A stretch of 64,000 nucleotides of DNA, from NCBI RefSeq assembly GCF_035982055.1, contig NZ_CP108427.1, positions 3,968,001 through 4,032,000 of the forward strand, given 5' to 3'. Below the pieces are notes generated by a model. That model made no database searches and had not been told where the DNA came from. It saw nothing but the letters and a program-made list of their open reading frames with translations. The position numbers and the translations under genes were made by a program. Position 1 is the stretch's first letter; each line of letters begins with the position of its first letter. Positions 50,356 to 58,994 of the stretch are shown one piece after another. The stretch comes from Streptomyces sp. NBC_01288 (lineage in GTDB: Bacteria > Actinomycetota > Actinomycetes > Streptomycetales > Streptomycetaceae).

Positions 50356-51134
50356 TGGCTACCCCTGTTCTGGACAAGGCGGAAGCGGCCGGCCAGCCCG
50401 AGCCCGGCTTCGCCGACTCCCCGTACATCACGGTCACCTTCCGCATCCGCCGCTTCAACTCCGAGGTCTCGGCGGAAGCGGTCTGGGAAGACTTCCAGCT
50501 GGAGATCGACCCCAAGGAGCGCGTCCTCGACGGCCTCCACAAGATCAAGTGGGAGCTGGACGGCACCCTCACCTTCCGCCGTTCCTGCGCCCACGGCATC
50601 TGCGGCTCGGACGCGATGCGGATCAACGGCAAGAACCGTCTCGCCTGCAAGACCCTGATCAAGGACCTCAACCCCGAGAAGCCGATCACGGTCGAGCCGA
50701 TCAAGGGTCTGACGGTCCTGAAGGACCTGGTCGTCGACATGGACCCGTTCTTCCAGGCGTACCGCGACGTGATGCCGTTCCTGATCACCAAGGACACGAA
50801 CGAGCCGACGCGCGAGCGTCTCCAGACGGCCGAGGACCGCGAGCGCTTCGACGACACCACGAAGTGCATCCTCTGCGCCGCCTGCACGTCCTCGTGCCCG
50901 GTCTTCTGGAACGACGGCCAGTACTTCGGCCCGGCCGCCATCGTCAACGCCCACCGCTTCATCTTCGACAGCCGTGACGAGGCGGGCGAACAACGCCTGG
51001 AGATCCTCAACGACCGCGACGGCGTGTGGCGTTGCCGCACGACCTTCAACTGCACGGACGCGTGCCCGCGAGGCATCGAGGTCACGAAGGCGATCCAGGA
51101 AGTGAAGCGAGCACTGATCACGCGGCGCTTCTGA
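50355..51134 (+). CDS. sdhB: Succinate dehydrogenase iron-sulfur subunit
   Basis: A 259-residue electron-transfer subunit with three clusters. The [2Fe-2S] ligands are in RSCAHGICGSDAMRINGKNRLAC (residues about 77-99), then CILCAACTSSCPVF (about 174-187) and CRTTFNCTDACPRGI (about 223-237) hold the [4Fe-4S] and [3Fe-4S] sites. It passes electrons from FAD to the membrane quinone site. It is the last gene of the operon and is followed by an intrinsic-type hairpin. Expression is expected in all aerobic growth as part of the citric acid cycle and respiratory chain. Confidence 0.97.
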   Translation: MATPVLDKAEAAGQPEPGFADSPYITVTFRIRRFNSEVSAEAVWEDFQLEIDPKERVLDGLHKIKWELDGTLTFRRSCAHGICGSDAMRINGKNRLACKTLIKDLNPEKPITVEPIKGLTVLKDLVVDMDPFFQAYRDVMPFLITKDTNEPTRERLQTAEDRERFDDTTKCILCAACTSSCPVFWNDGQYFGPAAIVNAHRFIFDSRDEAGEQRLEILNDRDGVWRCRTTFNCTDACPRGIEVTKAIQEVKRALITRRF

Positions 51135-51158
51135 GGTTGTTTTCCGTACGGCTGTGAG

Positions 51159-51187
51159 GGCCCCGTTCCTGTTCTGGGAACGGGGCC
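51159..51187 (+). terminator. Terminator of the sdh operon
   Basis: GGCCCCGTTCC (51159-51169) and its complement (51177-51187) make an 11-bp perfect stem with a 7-nt loop, extendable by two pairs. TTCGGG follows. It lies 24 nt after the sdhB stop. Confidence 0.85.
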
Positions 51188-51293
51188 TTCGGGCGTGCGG
51201 GGCCACGATCGGGTGAAGCGCCTCTTTCAGGGCTCCTGAGGGATGCCCGGCCTACGATGATGCTCTCGACACCAGCCCAGCAGGAGGCACGCG

Positions 51294-51902
51294 ATGTCCG
51301 CAGCATCCGTCGAGCGGCCGCATGAGGACCGTCCGTTGATCGCGGAGGCGAACCGGATCATGGATCGCCTCCCGGGCTACCGCGTCGAGATCATCGGAGG
51401 CCAGATCATCGTGAGCCCGCCCCCGGACGTACCTCACGCCCGCGCGCTGACCGACCTCACGGTCCCCTTCCTTACGGCCGGGCTGCACGGGATCGAGTCA
51501 AAGGTGCTTCAGGGCACCGGGCTGTGGCTGCCCACGGGGACAGAGGATTACGCCATCCCTGACCTGGCCGTCGTCGACACCGACATCGAAGACCACTACG
51601 TCGAGAACAACTGCTACGACCCGGCGCCGTTCCGCCTCGTCCTGGAAGTGACGTCGAGCAACTACCAGACCGACCTGCGCACCAAGGTCGCCGCCTATGC
51701 CGGTGCCGCTGTGCCCGTCTACGTCATCGTCGACCGCAAACACCAGCGCCTCCACGTCCTGACGGACCCGGCCACAGGCGAATACACCAACCACCGCGTC
51801 CACGCCCCCGGCGAACTCGTCACCCTCCCCGACACCCTCGGCGCCAAGGTCACCCTCGACGTCGCGGAGATCCTCAAGGCGGGGCAGCCCAAGAGCGACT
51901 GA
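51294..51902 (+). CDS. Uma2-family putative restriction-endonuclease-like protein
   Basis: A 202-residue soluble protein of the Uma2 (DUF820) family, which has a PD-(D/E)XK nuclease fold. Landmarks are GYRVEIIGGQIIVSPPPDVPHARAL (residues about 27-51), YAIPDLAVVDTDIED with the PD motif (about 87-101), and FRLVLEVTSSNYQTDLRTKVAAYAGAAVPVYVIVD, where the E-V-x-S..K arrangement supplies the rest of the active site. Streptomyces carry many copies; their target is unknown and they have not been shown to be true restriction enzymes. GGAGG precedes the ATG. It stands alone between the sdh operon and the VOC gene. Confidence 0.9.
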   Translation: MSAASVERPHEDRPLIAEANRIMDRLPGYRVEIIGGQIIVSPPPDVPHARALTDLTVPFLTAGLHGIESKVLQGTGLWLPTGTEDYAIPDLAVVDTDIEDHYVENNCYDPAPFRLVLEVTSSNYQTDLRTKVAAYAGAAVPVYVIVDRKHQRLHVLTDPATGEYTNHRVHAPGELVTLPDTLGAKVTLDVAEILKAGQPKSD

Positions 51903-51982
51903 CCTCGCCGCCCGGCTCACCACCGGCTCAGGATCGTCGGGCAATCCCGGGCCTGCGCCGATCATCGACCTAATCTGACGGA

Positions 51983-52393
51983 ATGTCAGACGAAGAGTCG
52001 TACGAACTGCTCGGCTTCGACAACCTCCTCCTCCCCGTAGGGGACCTCACCGAGGCCGTCCCCTTCTACGAGCGCGCCGGGTTCACCGTCGGGTTCCGCC
52101 TCGACGAGGCCGGGATCGCGATCCTGAAGGTCGGCGGCGAGACACCCGGGGTGCTGCTGCGCCACGAGGAAGGGCTGGGGCACCGGCCGCCGCCATGGCC
52201 CTCGCCCCGCGTGTGGCTGGAGGTCCCGGACGCGCGGAAGGCGGCGCAGCACCTCACCGCCGCCGGCATCCCCCTCCTCGACCCACCCTTCTCCGTGGCC
52301 ACCGGGTGGACCGTCGAGATCGCCGATCCCTGGGGCAACGTCATCGGATTCACGGACTACTCGAAGCGGCCCGAGTTGGCGCGGCGCGTGTGA
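51983..52393 (+). CDS. VOC-family (glyoxalase/bleomycin-resistance-like) protein
   Basis: A 136-residue protein with the two beta-alpha-beta-beta-beta units of the VOC superfamily: FDNLLLPVGDLTEAVPFYERAGFTVGFRLDE, then PRVWLEVPDARKAAQHLTAAGIPLLDPPF and TGWTVEIADPWGNVIGFTDYSK. The last block has DPWGNxxGF, typical of the family C-terminus; metal ligands are not all clear. Members are lyases, dioxygenases or drug-binding proteins, so the function is open. TAATCT ends 6 nt before the ATG and no good ribosome-binding site is present, so the message may be leaderless. Confidence 0.85.
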   Translation: MSDEESYELLGFDNLLLPVGDLTEAVPFYERAGFTVGFRLDEAGIAILKVGGETPGVLLRHEEGLGHRPPPWPSPRVWLEVPDARKAAQHLTAAGIPLLDPPFSVATGWTVEIADPWGNVIGFTDYSKRPELARRV

Positions 52394-52415
52394 CACAGGT
52401 CCCAGCGCAAGCGAG

Positions 52416-52475
52416 TTGAACACGTTCAAAAATGCTCCTACAGTTCTTCCTGTCAGCATTTTTGAACGTGTTCAA
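52416..52475. promoter_or_regulatory. Promoter enclosed by 21-bp inverted repeats, likely operators of the adjacent TetR
   Basis: Perfect 21-bp arms (52416-52436 and 52455-52475) are 18 nt apart. Each arm holds the near-palindrome TTGAACACGTTCAA or its complement followed by AAATGCT. TTGAAC (52416-52421) and TACAGT (52439-52444) are 17 nt apart and fit a vegetative -35/-10 promoter reading into the membrane-protein gene. The right arm would cover the transcription start and early leader. The TetR gene two genes downstream is the natural repressor. Confidence 0.8.
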
Positions 52476-52489
52476 GAAGGGGGAGGCGC

Positions 52490-52897
52490 ATGGACCGCAC
52501 GGTCATCGCCTACGTCATCTATCTGATCGTCAGCATCGGACTCACCGTCTGGGTGGCCCGCACGCTCAGCCACAACGGGCGGATCTTCCTCGCCGACGTC
52601 CTACGGGGGAACGAAAAACTCGCGGAGGCCGTGAACCACCTCCTGGTGGTCGGTTTCTATCTCGTCAACCTCGGGTTCGTCGCCCTGTACCTGAGCGGCG
52701 ACGGCACCATCGACGACACCCGGGGCATCTTCGAGGCCCTGTCGAAGAAGGTGGGCGTGGTGCTGCTGGTGCTCGGGGTGATGCACCTGGGGAACGTGTT
52801 CGTGCTGAACAAGATCCGCCGGCGCGGTGTGCTGGAGCACGAGCAGGTGCCGCCGGTCGGGCCGCAGAGCTGGGTTCCGCCGACGGCCGGGGCGTGA
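52490..52897 (+). CDS. Conserved membrane protein, three or four helices
   Basis: A 135-residue integral membrane protein of unknown function. Hydrophobic segments lie at about residues 5-23 (VIAYVIYLIVSIGLTVWVA), 47-66 (HLLVVGFYLVNLGFVALYL) and 86-103 (VGVVLLVLGVMHLGNVFVL), with polar RTLSHNGRIFLADVLRGNEKLAEAVN between the first two. The short C-tail contains PPVGPQSWVPP. GGGGGAGG precedes the ATG. Its TGA overlaps the GTG of the DCC gene by four bases, and the operon promoter lies inside a paired inverted repeat upstream. Control by the TetR gene at the end of the unit suggests a stress- or lipid-related role. Confidence 0.8.
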   Translation: MDRTVIAYVIYLIVSIGLTVWVARTLSHNGRIFLADVLRGNEKLAEAVNHLLVVGFYLVNLGFVALYLSGDGTIDDTRGIFEALSKKVGVVLLVLGVMHLGNVFVLNKIRRRGVLEHEQVPPVGPQSWVPPTAGA

Positions 52898-53415
52898 CGG
52901 GGGTGGCCCCGGTCCTCGGCGGGACCCAGGACCGGGACGCCCAGCGCGTCCCGGTTCACGGGCTCACCGTCCTCTACGACGCCGACTGCTCCCTGTGCGC
53001 CTTCCTGCGCGACTGGCTCGTACGGCAGTCGCAGCTGGTGCCCCTGGAGCTGGTACCAGCGTCCTCCGAAGAGGCCCGGCGGCGCTTTCCCGGGCTCGAC
53101 CATCGCGCCACCCTCGACGAGATCACCGTCGTCGGCGACTCCGGGCAGGTCTACCAGGGCGCCGCCGCCTGGATCGTCACCCTGTGGGCGCTGCGCGAAC
53201 ACCGGCCGCTGGCCCACCGGTTGAGCACCCCGGCCGGGGCCAGGATCGCCAAGGGCGCCGTGCTCGCCGCCGCCAAGTGGCGCGGGGCGCAGTGGGGCTC
53301 CGGACGCTGGGGCGGCGGTGTGTACCGGCAGCGGGACGGGTGGACGTACGACCCGCGCAAGGGGTGGTCGTACACCGCGCCGGGCTGCGCCGACGGTTCC
53401 TGCCCCACTGGATAG
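52894..53415 (+). CDS. DCC-family thiol-disulfide oxidoreductase-like protein
   Basis: A 173-residue protein of the DUF393/DCC type. The defining DxxCxxC motif reads YDADCSLC (residues about 28-35), after LTVLYD. A thioredoxin-like body follows: LVPLELVPASSEEARRRFPGLDHR and DEITVVGDSGQVYQGAAAWIVTLWAL. The C-terminus is extra, aromatic and cysteine-bearing (RGAQWGSGRWGGGVYRQRDGWTYDPRKGW, then CADGSC). Members are membrane-associated redox proteins of uncertain function. Its GTG overlaps the stop of the membrane-protein gene by four bases (GTGA), so the two are co-translated. The TetR gene follows by 11 nt. Confidence 0.85.
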   Translation: MTGVAPVLGGTQDRDAQRVPVHGLTVLYDADCSLCAFLRDWLVRQSQLVPLELVPASSEEARRRFPGLDHRATLDEITVVGDSGQVYQGAAAWIVTLWALREHRPLAHRLSTPAGARIAKGAVLAAAKWRGAQWGSGRWGGGVYRQRDGWTYDPRKGWSYTAPGCADGSCPTG

Positions 53416-53426
53416 GCTCTCTTTCC

Positions 53427-54227
53427 GTGCCAGCGAAGAACGACAGCCCCGAAGAGGACGGCGGTACGCCCGCCAGGTCCGCGAAGTCCGAGCAGACCCG
53501 TGCGCTCATCCTGGAGACGGCCATGCGGCTGTTCCAGGAGCACGGCTACGACAAGACGACGATGCGGGCGATCGCCAAGGAGGCGGGCGTCTCGGTCGGC
53601 AACGCGTACTACTACTTCGCCGGCAAGGAGCACCTGATCCAGGGCTTCTACGACCGGCTCGCCGAGGAGCACCGGATCGCGGTCCGCGAGGTGCTGGACC
53701 GGGAGACCGATCTGGAGTCGCGGCTCGCGGGCGTGCTGCGGGTGTGGCTGGACATCGCGAAGCCGTACCACCAGTTCGCGGTGCAGTTCTTCAAGAACGC
53801 CGCCGACCCGGACAGCCCGCTCAGCCCGTTCTCCGCGGAGAGCGAGCACGCGCGCGTGCAGGCCATCGACGTCCACAAGGAGGTGCTGTTCGGCGCGAAG
53901 ACCAAGGTCGCGCCGGAACTGCGGGACGTGCTCCCGGAGTTGATGTGGCTCTCCCAGATGGGGCTCGTGCTCTATTGGGTGTTCGACCGGACCGAGGGCC
54001 GCGAGCGGAGCTACCGGCTCGCGGAGCGCGGTGCCCGCCTCACCGCGCGCGGGGTGTCCCTGGCGCGCTTCAGGGTGCTGCGGCCGCTCGTCCTGGAGGT
54101 GCACGAGCTGTTCACGGACTTCCTGCCGGGCATGACCCACGCGCTGCCCGACCCGGCGAAGGCCAAGAAGAAGCAGGAGAAGCGCGGGGCGCCCGCCGAC
54201 GTGCCTGCCGACGACGAACGCCCCTGA
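53427..54227 (+). CDS. TetR-family regulator, probable autorepressor of the three-gene unit
   Basis: A 266-residue regulator. The DNA-binding part is TRALILETAMRLFQEHGYDKTTMRAIAKEAGVSVGNAYYYFAGKEHLI (residues about 24-71), where the recognition helix VSVGNAYYYF is typical. The larger C-terminal part has AKPYHQFAVQFFKNAADPDSPLSPFS and ends in an extended lysine/proline tail (AKAKKKQEKRGAPADVPADDERP). GTG follows a TAGGCT hexamer ending 8 nt upstream, so it may also have its own leaderless promoter. Paired inverted repeats around the operon promoter (52416-52475) are its likely binding sites. It is convergent with the MMPL gene. Confidence 0.9.
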   Translation: MPAKNDSPEEDGGTPARSAKSEQTRALILETAMRLFQEHGYDKTTMRAIAKEAGVSVGNAYYYFAGKEHLIQGFYDRLAEEHRIAVREVLDRETDLESRLAGVLRVWLDIAKPYHQFAVQFFKNAADPDSPLSPFSAESEHARVQAIDVHKEVLFGAKTKVAPELRDVLPELMWLSQMGLVLYWVFDRTEGRERSYRLAERGARLTARGVSLARFRVLRPLVLEVHELFTDFLPGMTHALPDPAKAKKKQEKRGAPADVPADDERP

Positions 54228-54249
54228 GCAATCAGGCCGGTGGACGGCG

Positions 54250-56661
54250 TCAGTTGACGGCGTCCACCTCGCCCTCCGCGAGCTCGACGTCGTGGACCAG
54301 CGGACCGTCCGTCACCGCCACGTGGCGGGCGATCGAGCCGTACGAGGTCGCCGTCGTCGCCAGGAGGTAGGTCCCCGGGCCCGGCACCGACACGATGTAC
54401 GAGCCGTCCGCCAGGGTCTCGACGCGGTCCAGTTGGCGTCCCCCGGCCGACAGCAGCGTCACTGACACGCCCTCCAGGGGCTCACCCTCGGTCGTACGGA
54501 CGAAACCGTGGACGGCCGAGGACGGGCCCTCCACGGCGGCCGGTGCGGGCTCCTCGGCGGGCTCCACCGCGAGGTGCGGCAGCGCCTTGTCCAGCCAGCC
54601 GGGCAGCCACCAGTTGGACTTGCCCAGGAGGTGCATCGCGGCCGGCACCAGGGCCGTACGCAGGATGAAGGCGTCCAGAGCGACCGCGGCGGCCAGGCCG
54701 ACGCCCGCCGTCGCCGCGCCGGAGTTGCCGCTGAGGACGAAGGCCAGGAAGACGCAGACCATGATCAGGGCCGCGCTGTTGATGACGCGGCTGGTCTCCG
54801 CGAGGCCGACGCGGACCGCGCGGGCGTTGTCCTTGGTGTGGACCCACTCCTCGTGCATACGGCTCACCAGGAACACCTGGTAGTCCATGGAGAGGCCGAA
54901 CAGCAGGGACAGCATGATGACCGGCAGGAAGGCGTTGATCGGGCCCTCCTTGCCGAGGCCGAGCATGTCCAGGCCCCAGCCCCACTGGAAGATCGCCACC
55001 AGGACACCGAAGGAGGCCGCCGCCGCGATGAGGTTCATCAGGGCGGCCGTCAGCGGCACCACGAGCGAGCGGAAGGCCAGCAGCAGGAGCAGGAAGCTCA
55101 GGCCGATGATCGTCGCGACGAAGAGCGGCAGGCGGTCGCCCGTGACGGTCGCGAAGTCCTTGGAGATCGCTGTCACGCCGCCGACGTGGCCGGTCACGCC
55201 GGCCTCGGGTATCACCTTGTCGCGCAGGGTGTCGATCAGGTCGTCCGTCCGCACGGACTGCGGTGAGGTCTTCGGGACGACCTGGATCACCGTCACACCG
55301 TGCGCGGGCGGCAGCGCGGCCACCTGGGCCACGTCCTTCGTCGCCCGGATGTTCTCGACCAGGGTGGCGGTGTCGCCGCCCGAAGTGACCACCTGGAGAG
55401 GGCCGTTGAAGCCGGGACCGAAACCGTCGGCAAGGAGGTCGTACGCCTGCCTGGTGGTCGTCGACGTGTCGTCGTTGCCCTGGTCGGTGGCGCCGAGGCG
55501 CAACGACAGGATGGGGAAGGCGAGGAGGGCCATGACGACGAGGGCGAACACGGCGATCCGGCGCGGGCGCTTCTGCACGGCGGCCGACCAGCGGGCCGCG
55601 AGATTGTCGGTGCGCTCCGGCTCGGAACCGGTCGCGGCCAGCTTGCGGCGCTGCTTGCGGCTGAGCACCCGCACGCCCAGGAAGCCGAGCAGGGCGGGCA
55701 GCAGCGTCGTGGCCGCGAGCACGCTCAGGACCACGGTGAGCGAGGTGCCGATGACCACGCCGTCCAGGAAGCGCAGGTTCGTCACCAGCATCCCGGCGAG
55801 CGCGATGCACACCGTGCCGCCCGCGAACAGCACCGCCCGGCCCGAGGTGTTGAGGGCGATGACCGCCGACTCCTCGGGATCCAGGCCGCGTTGGACGCCG
55901 CGTCGGTGCCGGGTGACGATGAACAGGGCGTAGTCGATGCCGACGCCGAGGCCGATCAGGGTGGCCAGCAGCGGGGCCAGGTCGGGGATGTCGGTGGTGT
56001 GGCTCAGGAGCTGGGTGGAGAACAGGCCCGTGCCGACGCCGAAGACGGCGATGCCGATCGGGAGCAGGGCCGCGTAGAACGAGCCGAAGGCCAGGAACAG
56101 GACGATCGCCGCCGCGAGGATGCCGACGCCTTCGGCGATGCCGCCCGGGGGTTCCTCCACGCGTTGGACGGCCTGCCCGCCCAGCTCTACCTGGAGGCCC
56201 TTGCGTCCGGCGTCCCGCGCGGTGTCGACGACCTTCTGGACGAGGTCCTTGGGGACGGCGTTCGCCTGCTCGGCGAAGGTGATCTGCGCGTACGCGATCG
56301 TCCCGTCGGAGCTGATCTGCGCCGCGCCCCGGGCGCCCGAGTAGGGGCCGGTGACCCCGCCGACGCCCTTCATGCCGGCGATCTTGTCGAGCGCGGGCTG
56401 GATCCGGGACCGTACGGACGGGTCCTTCACCGAACCCGAGTCGACCTTCCAGACCACCGTGTCGGTGTCGCCCGAGGTGTTCGGGAAGGCCTTCGCCATC
56501 TGGTCGTACGCGCTCTTGGAGTCCGTGTCCGGGAGGGAGAAGACGTTCGCGTAGTCCGTCCCGGCCGTCGAGGCCGACAGGCCCAGGCCGAACAACGCCC
56601 CCACCCACAGCAACAGGACCACCAGCCGGTGCCGATAGCACCACCGTGCCAATGCCGCCAC
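54250..56661 (-). CDS. MMPL-family RND transporter with C-terminal carboxypeptidase-regulatory-like domain
   Basis: An 803-residue transporter with two RND repeats, each a large loop plus six membrane segments, like the MmpL/ActII-3 exporters of lipids and polyketides in actinomycetes. Key blocks include LIGLGVGIDYALFIVTRHRRGVQRGLDPEES (residues about 237-267) and LFGLSMDYQVFLVSRMHEEWVHTKDNARAV (about 588-617), each with the conserved Asp-Tyr pair. The last 85 residues are AVHGFVRTTEGEPLEGVSVTLL, then ADGSYIVSVPGPGTYLL, a carboxypeptidase-regulatory-like beta-sandwich that MMPL proteins normally lack. GTG at 56661 follows AAGGAG at 8 nt; the TTG two codons earlier overlaps it. It is divergent from the two-component system. 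Confidence 0.9.
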   Translation of the reverse strand: MAALARWCYRHRLVVLLLWVGALFGLGLSASTAGTDYANVFSLPDTDSKSAYDQMAKAFPNTSGDTDTVVWKVDSGSVKDPSVRSRIQPALDKIAGMKGVGGVTGPYSGARGAAQISSDGTIAYAQITFAEQANAVPKDLVQKVVDTARDAGRKGLQVELGGQAVQRVEEPPGGIAEGVGILAAAIVLFLAFGSFYAALLPIGIAVFGVGTGLFSTQLLSHTTDIPDLAPLLATLIGLGVGIDYALFIVTRHRRGVQRGLDPEESAVIALNTSGRAVLFAGGTVCIALAGMLVTNLRFLDGVVIGTSLTVVLSVLAATTLLPALLGFLGVRVLSRKQRRKLAATGSEPERTDNLAARWSAAVQKRPRRIAVFALVVMALLAFPILSLRLGATDQGNDDTSTTTRQAYDLLADGFGPGFNGPLQVVTSGGDTATLVENIRATKDVAQVAALPPAHGVTVIQVVPKTSPQSVRTDDLIDTLRDKVIPEAGVTGHVGGVTAISKDFATVTGDRLPLFVATIIGLSFLLLLLAFRSLVVPLTAALMNLIAAAASFGVLVAIFQWGWGLDMLGLGKEGPINAFLPVIMLSLLFGLSMDYQVFLVSRMHEEWVHTKDNARAVRVGLAETSRVINSAALIMVCVFLAFVLSGNSGAATAGVGLAAAVALDAFILRTALVPAAMHLLGKSNWWLPGWLDKALPHLAVEPAEEPAPAAVEGPSSAVHGFVRTTEGEPLEGVSVTLLSAGGRQLDRVETLADGSYIVSVPGPGTYLLATTATSYGSIARHVAVTDGPLVHDVELAEGEVDAVN

Positions 56662-56840
56662 GCTCAACGCTCCTTATTCGAAACCGAGTTGACTCGGTCG
56701 ATCGGTCGGTTGGTCCCCCAGGTCCTGGCCTACAGAATTGGCGGCGGCACGCACGCGTGGACATGTTCTGGCCATGACTCTCAAGGAACTCCAAAGACCG
56801 AACCGGCCCGACTGTCAGTGCCCCGGCCGATACTGGGGGC

Positions 56841-57527
56841 ATGACGGCTCCAGGAACCGTGCTGGTGGTCGAGGACGAACCGAGCATCGCGGACGTCCTC
56901 GCCATCGCGCTGCGCTACCACCGCTTCGAGGTGATGGTCGCGGGCACCGTGCGCGAGGCGCTCGCCCTCGCCGAGCGCACCCGCCCGGACTGCGCGCTGC
57001 TCGACGTGATGCTCCCGGACGGCGACGGCCGCGCCCTGGGGCAGGAACTGCGCGCCCGCAGGCCGGACCTGGCGGTCGTCTTCCTCACCGCGCGGGACGC
57101 GCCGGCCGAGATCGTCGGCGCCCTCGGCTTCGGCGACGACTACATCACCAAGCCGTTCGACATCGACGTGGTCGTCGCCCGCATCACCGCCGTCCTGCGC
57201 CGCACCCGCCCCGCCGACGTCCTCCCCCAGCGCCCGCCCCTGCGCTACGGCGACCTGGAGCTGGACGAGACGACGTACTCGGTGCACCGCGCGGGCAACT
57301 CGGTCGAGCTGACCCCCACCGAGTACGCCCTGCTGCGCTTCCTGGTGCGCAACGGCGGCCGGGTCGTGCCCAAGGAGCAACTCCTGCGCCACGTCTGGCA
57401 GTACGAGCACACCCCGCCGGAGTCGACCGTCGTCGAGACCTACATCAGCTATCTGCGGCGCAAGCTGGAGACCCTGGGACCGCCCGTGATCACCACGCGG
57501 CGGGGCGTCGGATACGGGCTCGCATGA
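56841..57527 (+). CDS. OmpR-family response regulator
   Basis: A 228-residue regulator. The receiver has VLVVEDEPSIADVLAIAL (acidic pair at residues about 11-12), the phosphorylated Asp in CALLDVMLPDGDGRALG (about 55) and the conserved Lys in YITKPFDIDVVVARI. The C-terminal winged helix is SVELTPTEYALLRFLVRNGGRVVPKEQLLRHVWQYEHTPPESTVVETYISYLRRKLE. Phosphorylation by the next gene's kinase should enable DNA binding. A four-base overlap couples the pair. The divergent MMPL transporter gene is a candidate target; direct repeats of CGGTCGRT type lie in the gap near 56695-56712. Confidence 0.95.
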   Translation: MTAPGTVLVVEDEPSIADVLAIALRYHRFEVMVAGTVREALALAERTRPDCALLDVMLPDGDGRALGQELRARRPDLAVVFLTARDAPAEIVGALGFGDDYITKPFDIDVVVARITAVLRRTRPADVLPQRPPLRYGDLELDETTYSVHRAGNSVELTPTEYALLRFLVRNGGRVVPKEQLLRHVWQYEHTPPESTVVETYISYLRRKLETLGPPVITTRRGVGYGLA

Positions 57528-58981
57528 GGAAGTTCCACCTCCCGAACTGCGAGCGCGGGGCCCACTCCCTGCGCGCCAAGCTGACCCTGGCGAACGTGGC
57601 ACTGCTCGCGCTCGGCATCGTCATGGCCACCGCCGTCAGCCTGATGGGCATGCGGCACTACCTGCTCGCCCAGGTCGACGCCGAGCTGACCAAGTCCCGT
57701 GACTCGCTGAGCGGTTCGCAGCTCACCATGGAGCAGCTCAACACGCTGAGCACGCTGGCCGGCATCGGCGACCACCTGATCCCGAAGCAGATGGGCGACT
57801 CGCCGAACCCGGACACCGTGTTCGCGGCGGTCGGCGCACAGGGCCGGGTCCTCACCGTCGCCGGCTTCGAGCCGACCGCCGCCCAGCGGGCACTCGCCGC
57901 CGACTTCCACGACCCGGCCACGCTGACCGCCAACGGCACACCGCGCGACATCACGCTGCGCGGCGACCCGTACCGCGCCACCGGGACCCGGCTCGCCGAC
58001 GGCACGTACATCCTGATCGCCGCCTCCACCGACGGCTTGCACCACGGCATGGCCAAGGCCCTCAAGCTGGACCTCGCCTTCGGCAGCCTGCTGCTCGTAC
58101 TGCTCGCCGCGCTGACCATGATGAGTGTGCGACGGCGGATGCTGCCCCTGGAAGACATGGTCGAGACCTCCACGGCCATCGCCGAGGGCGACCTGACCCG
58201 GCGCGTGCCCTCCAGCCACCATCCGACGCAGGAGGTCGAGCAACTGCGGGTCGCCCTCAACTCCATGCTCCACCAGGTGGAGTCGGCGTACCGCACGCGC
58301 GAGCGTACGGCGGCCCAGCTGCGCCGCTTCGTCGCCGACGCCTCGCACGAGCTGCGCACCCCGCTGTCGGCGATACGCGGCTACCTCCAGCTGTACGACA
58401 AGGGCATGCTGACCGAGCCCGACGAGCGCAAGCGGGCCTGGGACCGGATGAACGCGGAGGCGGACCGTATGGGCCGTCTCGTCGACGAACTCCTCATGCT
58501 GGCCCGCCTGGACCAGCAGCCCGAACTGCGCTTCCGCAGCGTCGATCTGAGCCGCCTGGTGCGCGACGCCGCCGAGGACCTGCGGGTGCAGCAGCCGGAG
58601 CGGCCCGTCACGGTCGGCGCCGACGGCTCCCTCCTGGTGCGCGCCGACGAGTCGGGGCTGCGCCAGATACTCGGCAACCTGGTGACCAACGTCCGCACCC
58701 ACACGCCGGCGGACGTGCCCGTACGGCTCGGTGTGGAGCGCGAGGACGGGGTCGTACGGCTGTGTGTCGCGGACCAGGGTCCGGGGCTCTGCGAGGACGA
58801 CGCGGCGCGCATCTTCGACCGCTTCTTCCGGGCGGGCGGCGGCGCGGGCAGCGGTCTGGGGCTGGCGATCGTGCAGGGCGTCGTCAAGGCGCACGGCGGC
58901 GACGTGGCGGTGCGGACGGCGCCGGGCGAGGGGCTCGCGGTGACGGTGACCCTGCCGACGCGGACGCCCGTGCCGTCGTAG
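57524..58981 (+). CDS. Sensor histidine kinase with HAMP domain
   Basis: A 485-residue membrane sensor. One helix near residues 18-42 (LTLANVALLALGIVMATAVSLMG) and a second near 182-205 bracket an extracellular sensor of about 135 residues. HAMP is RRRMLPLEDMVETSTAIAEGDLTRRVP (about 205-231). The HisKA phosphoacceptor is FVADASHELRTPLSAI (His at about 274), then the ATPase core: QILGNLVTNVRTHTP (N box), DQGPGLCED (G1), FDRFFRAGG (F box) and GSGLGLAIVQGVV (G2). It phosphorylates the response regulator encoded just upstream. The signal is unknown, possibly a substrate of the MMPL exporter. Confidence 0.95.
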   Translation: MRKFHLPNCERGAHSLRAKLTLANVALLALGIVMATAVSLMGMRHYLLAQVDAELTKSRDSLSGSQLTMEQLNTLSTLAGIGDHLIPKQMGDSPNPDTVFAAVGAQGRVLTVAGFEPTAAQRALAADFHDPATLTANGTPRDITLRGDPYRATGTRLADGTYILIAASTDGLHHGMAKALKLDLAFGSLLLVLLAALTMMSVRRRMLPLEDMVETSTAIAEGDLTRRVPSSHHPTQEVEQLRVALNSMLHQVESAYRTRERTAAQLRRFVADASHELRTPLSAIRGYLQLYDKGMLTEPDERKRAWDRMNAEADRMGRLVDELLMLARLDQQPELRFRSVDLSRLVRDAAEDLRVQQPERPVTVGADGSLLVRADESGLRQILGNLVTNVRTHTPADVPVRLGVEREDGVVRLCVADQGPGLCEDDAARIFDRFFRAGGGAGSGLGLAIVQGVVKAHGGDVAVRTAPGEGLAVTVTLPTRTPVPS

Positions 58982-58994
58982 AAGAACAGGGGTG

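Noticed and set aside
51294..51902. Uma2 protein as part of a defence or restriction system
   Set aside because: No methyltransferase or other defence gene is beside it, and Uma2 copies are scattered widely in Streptomyces.
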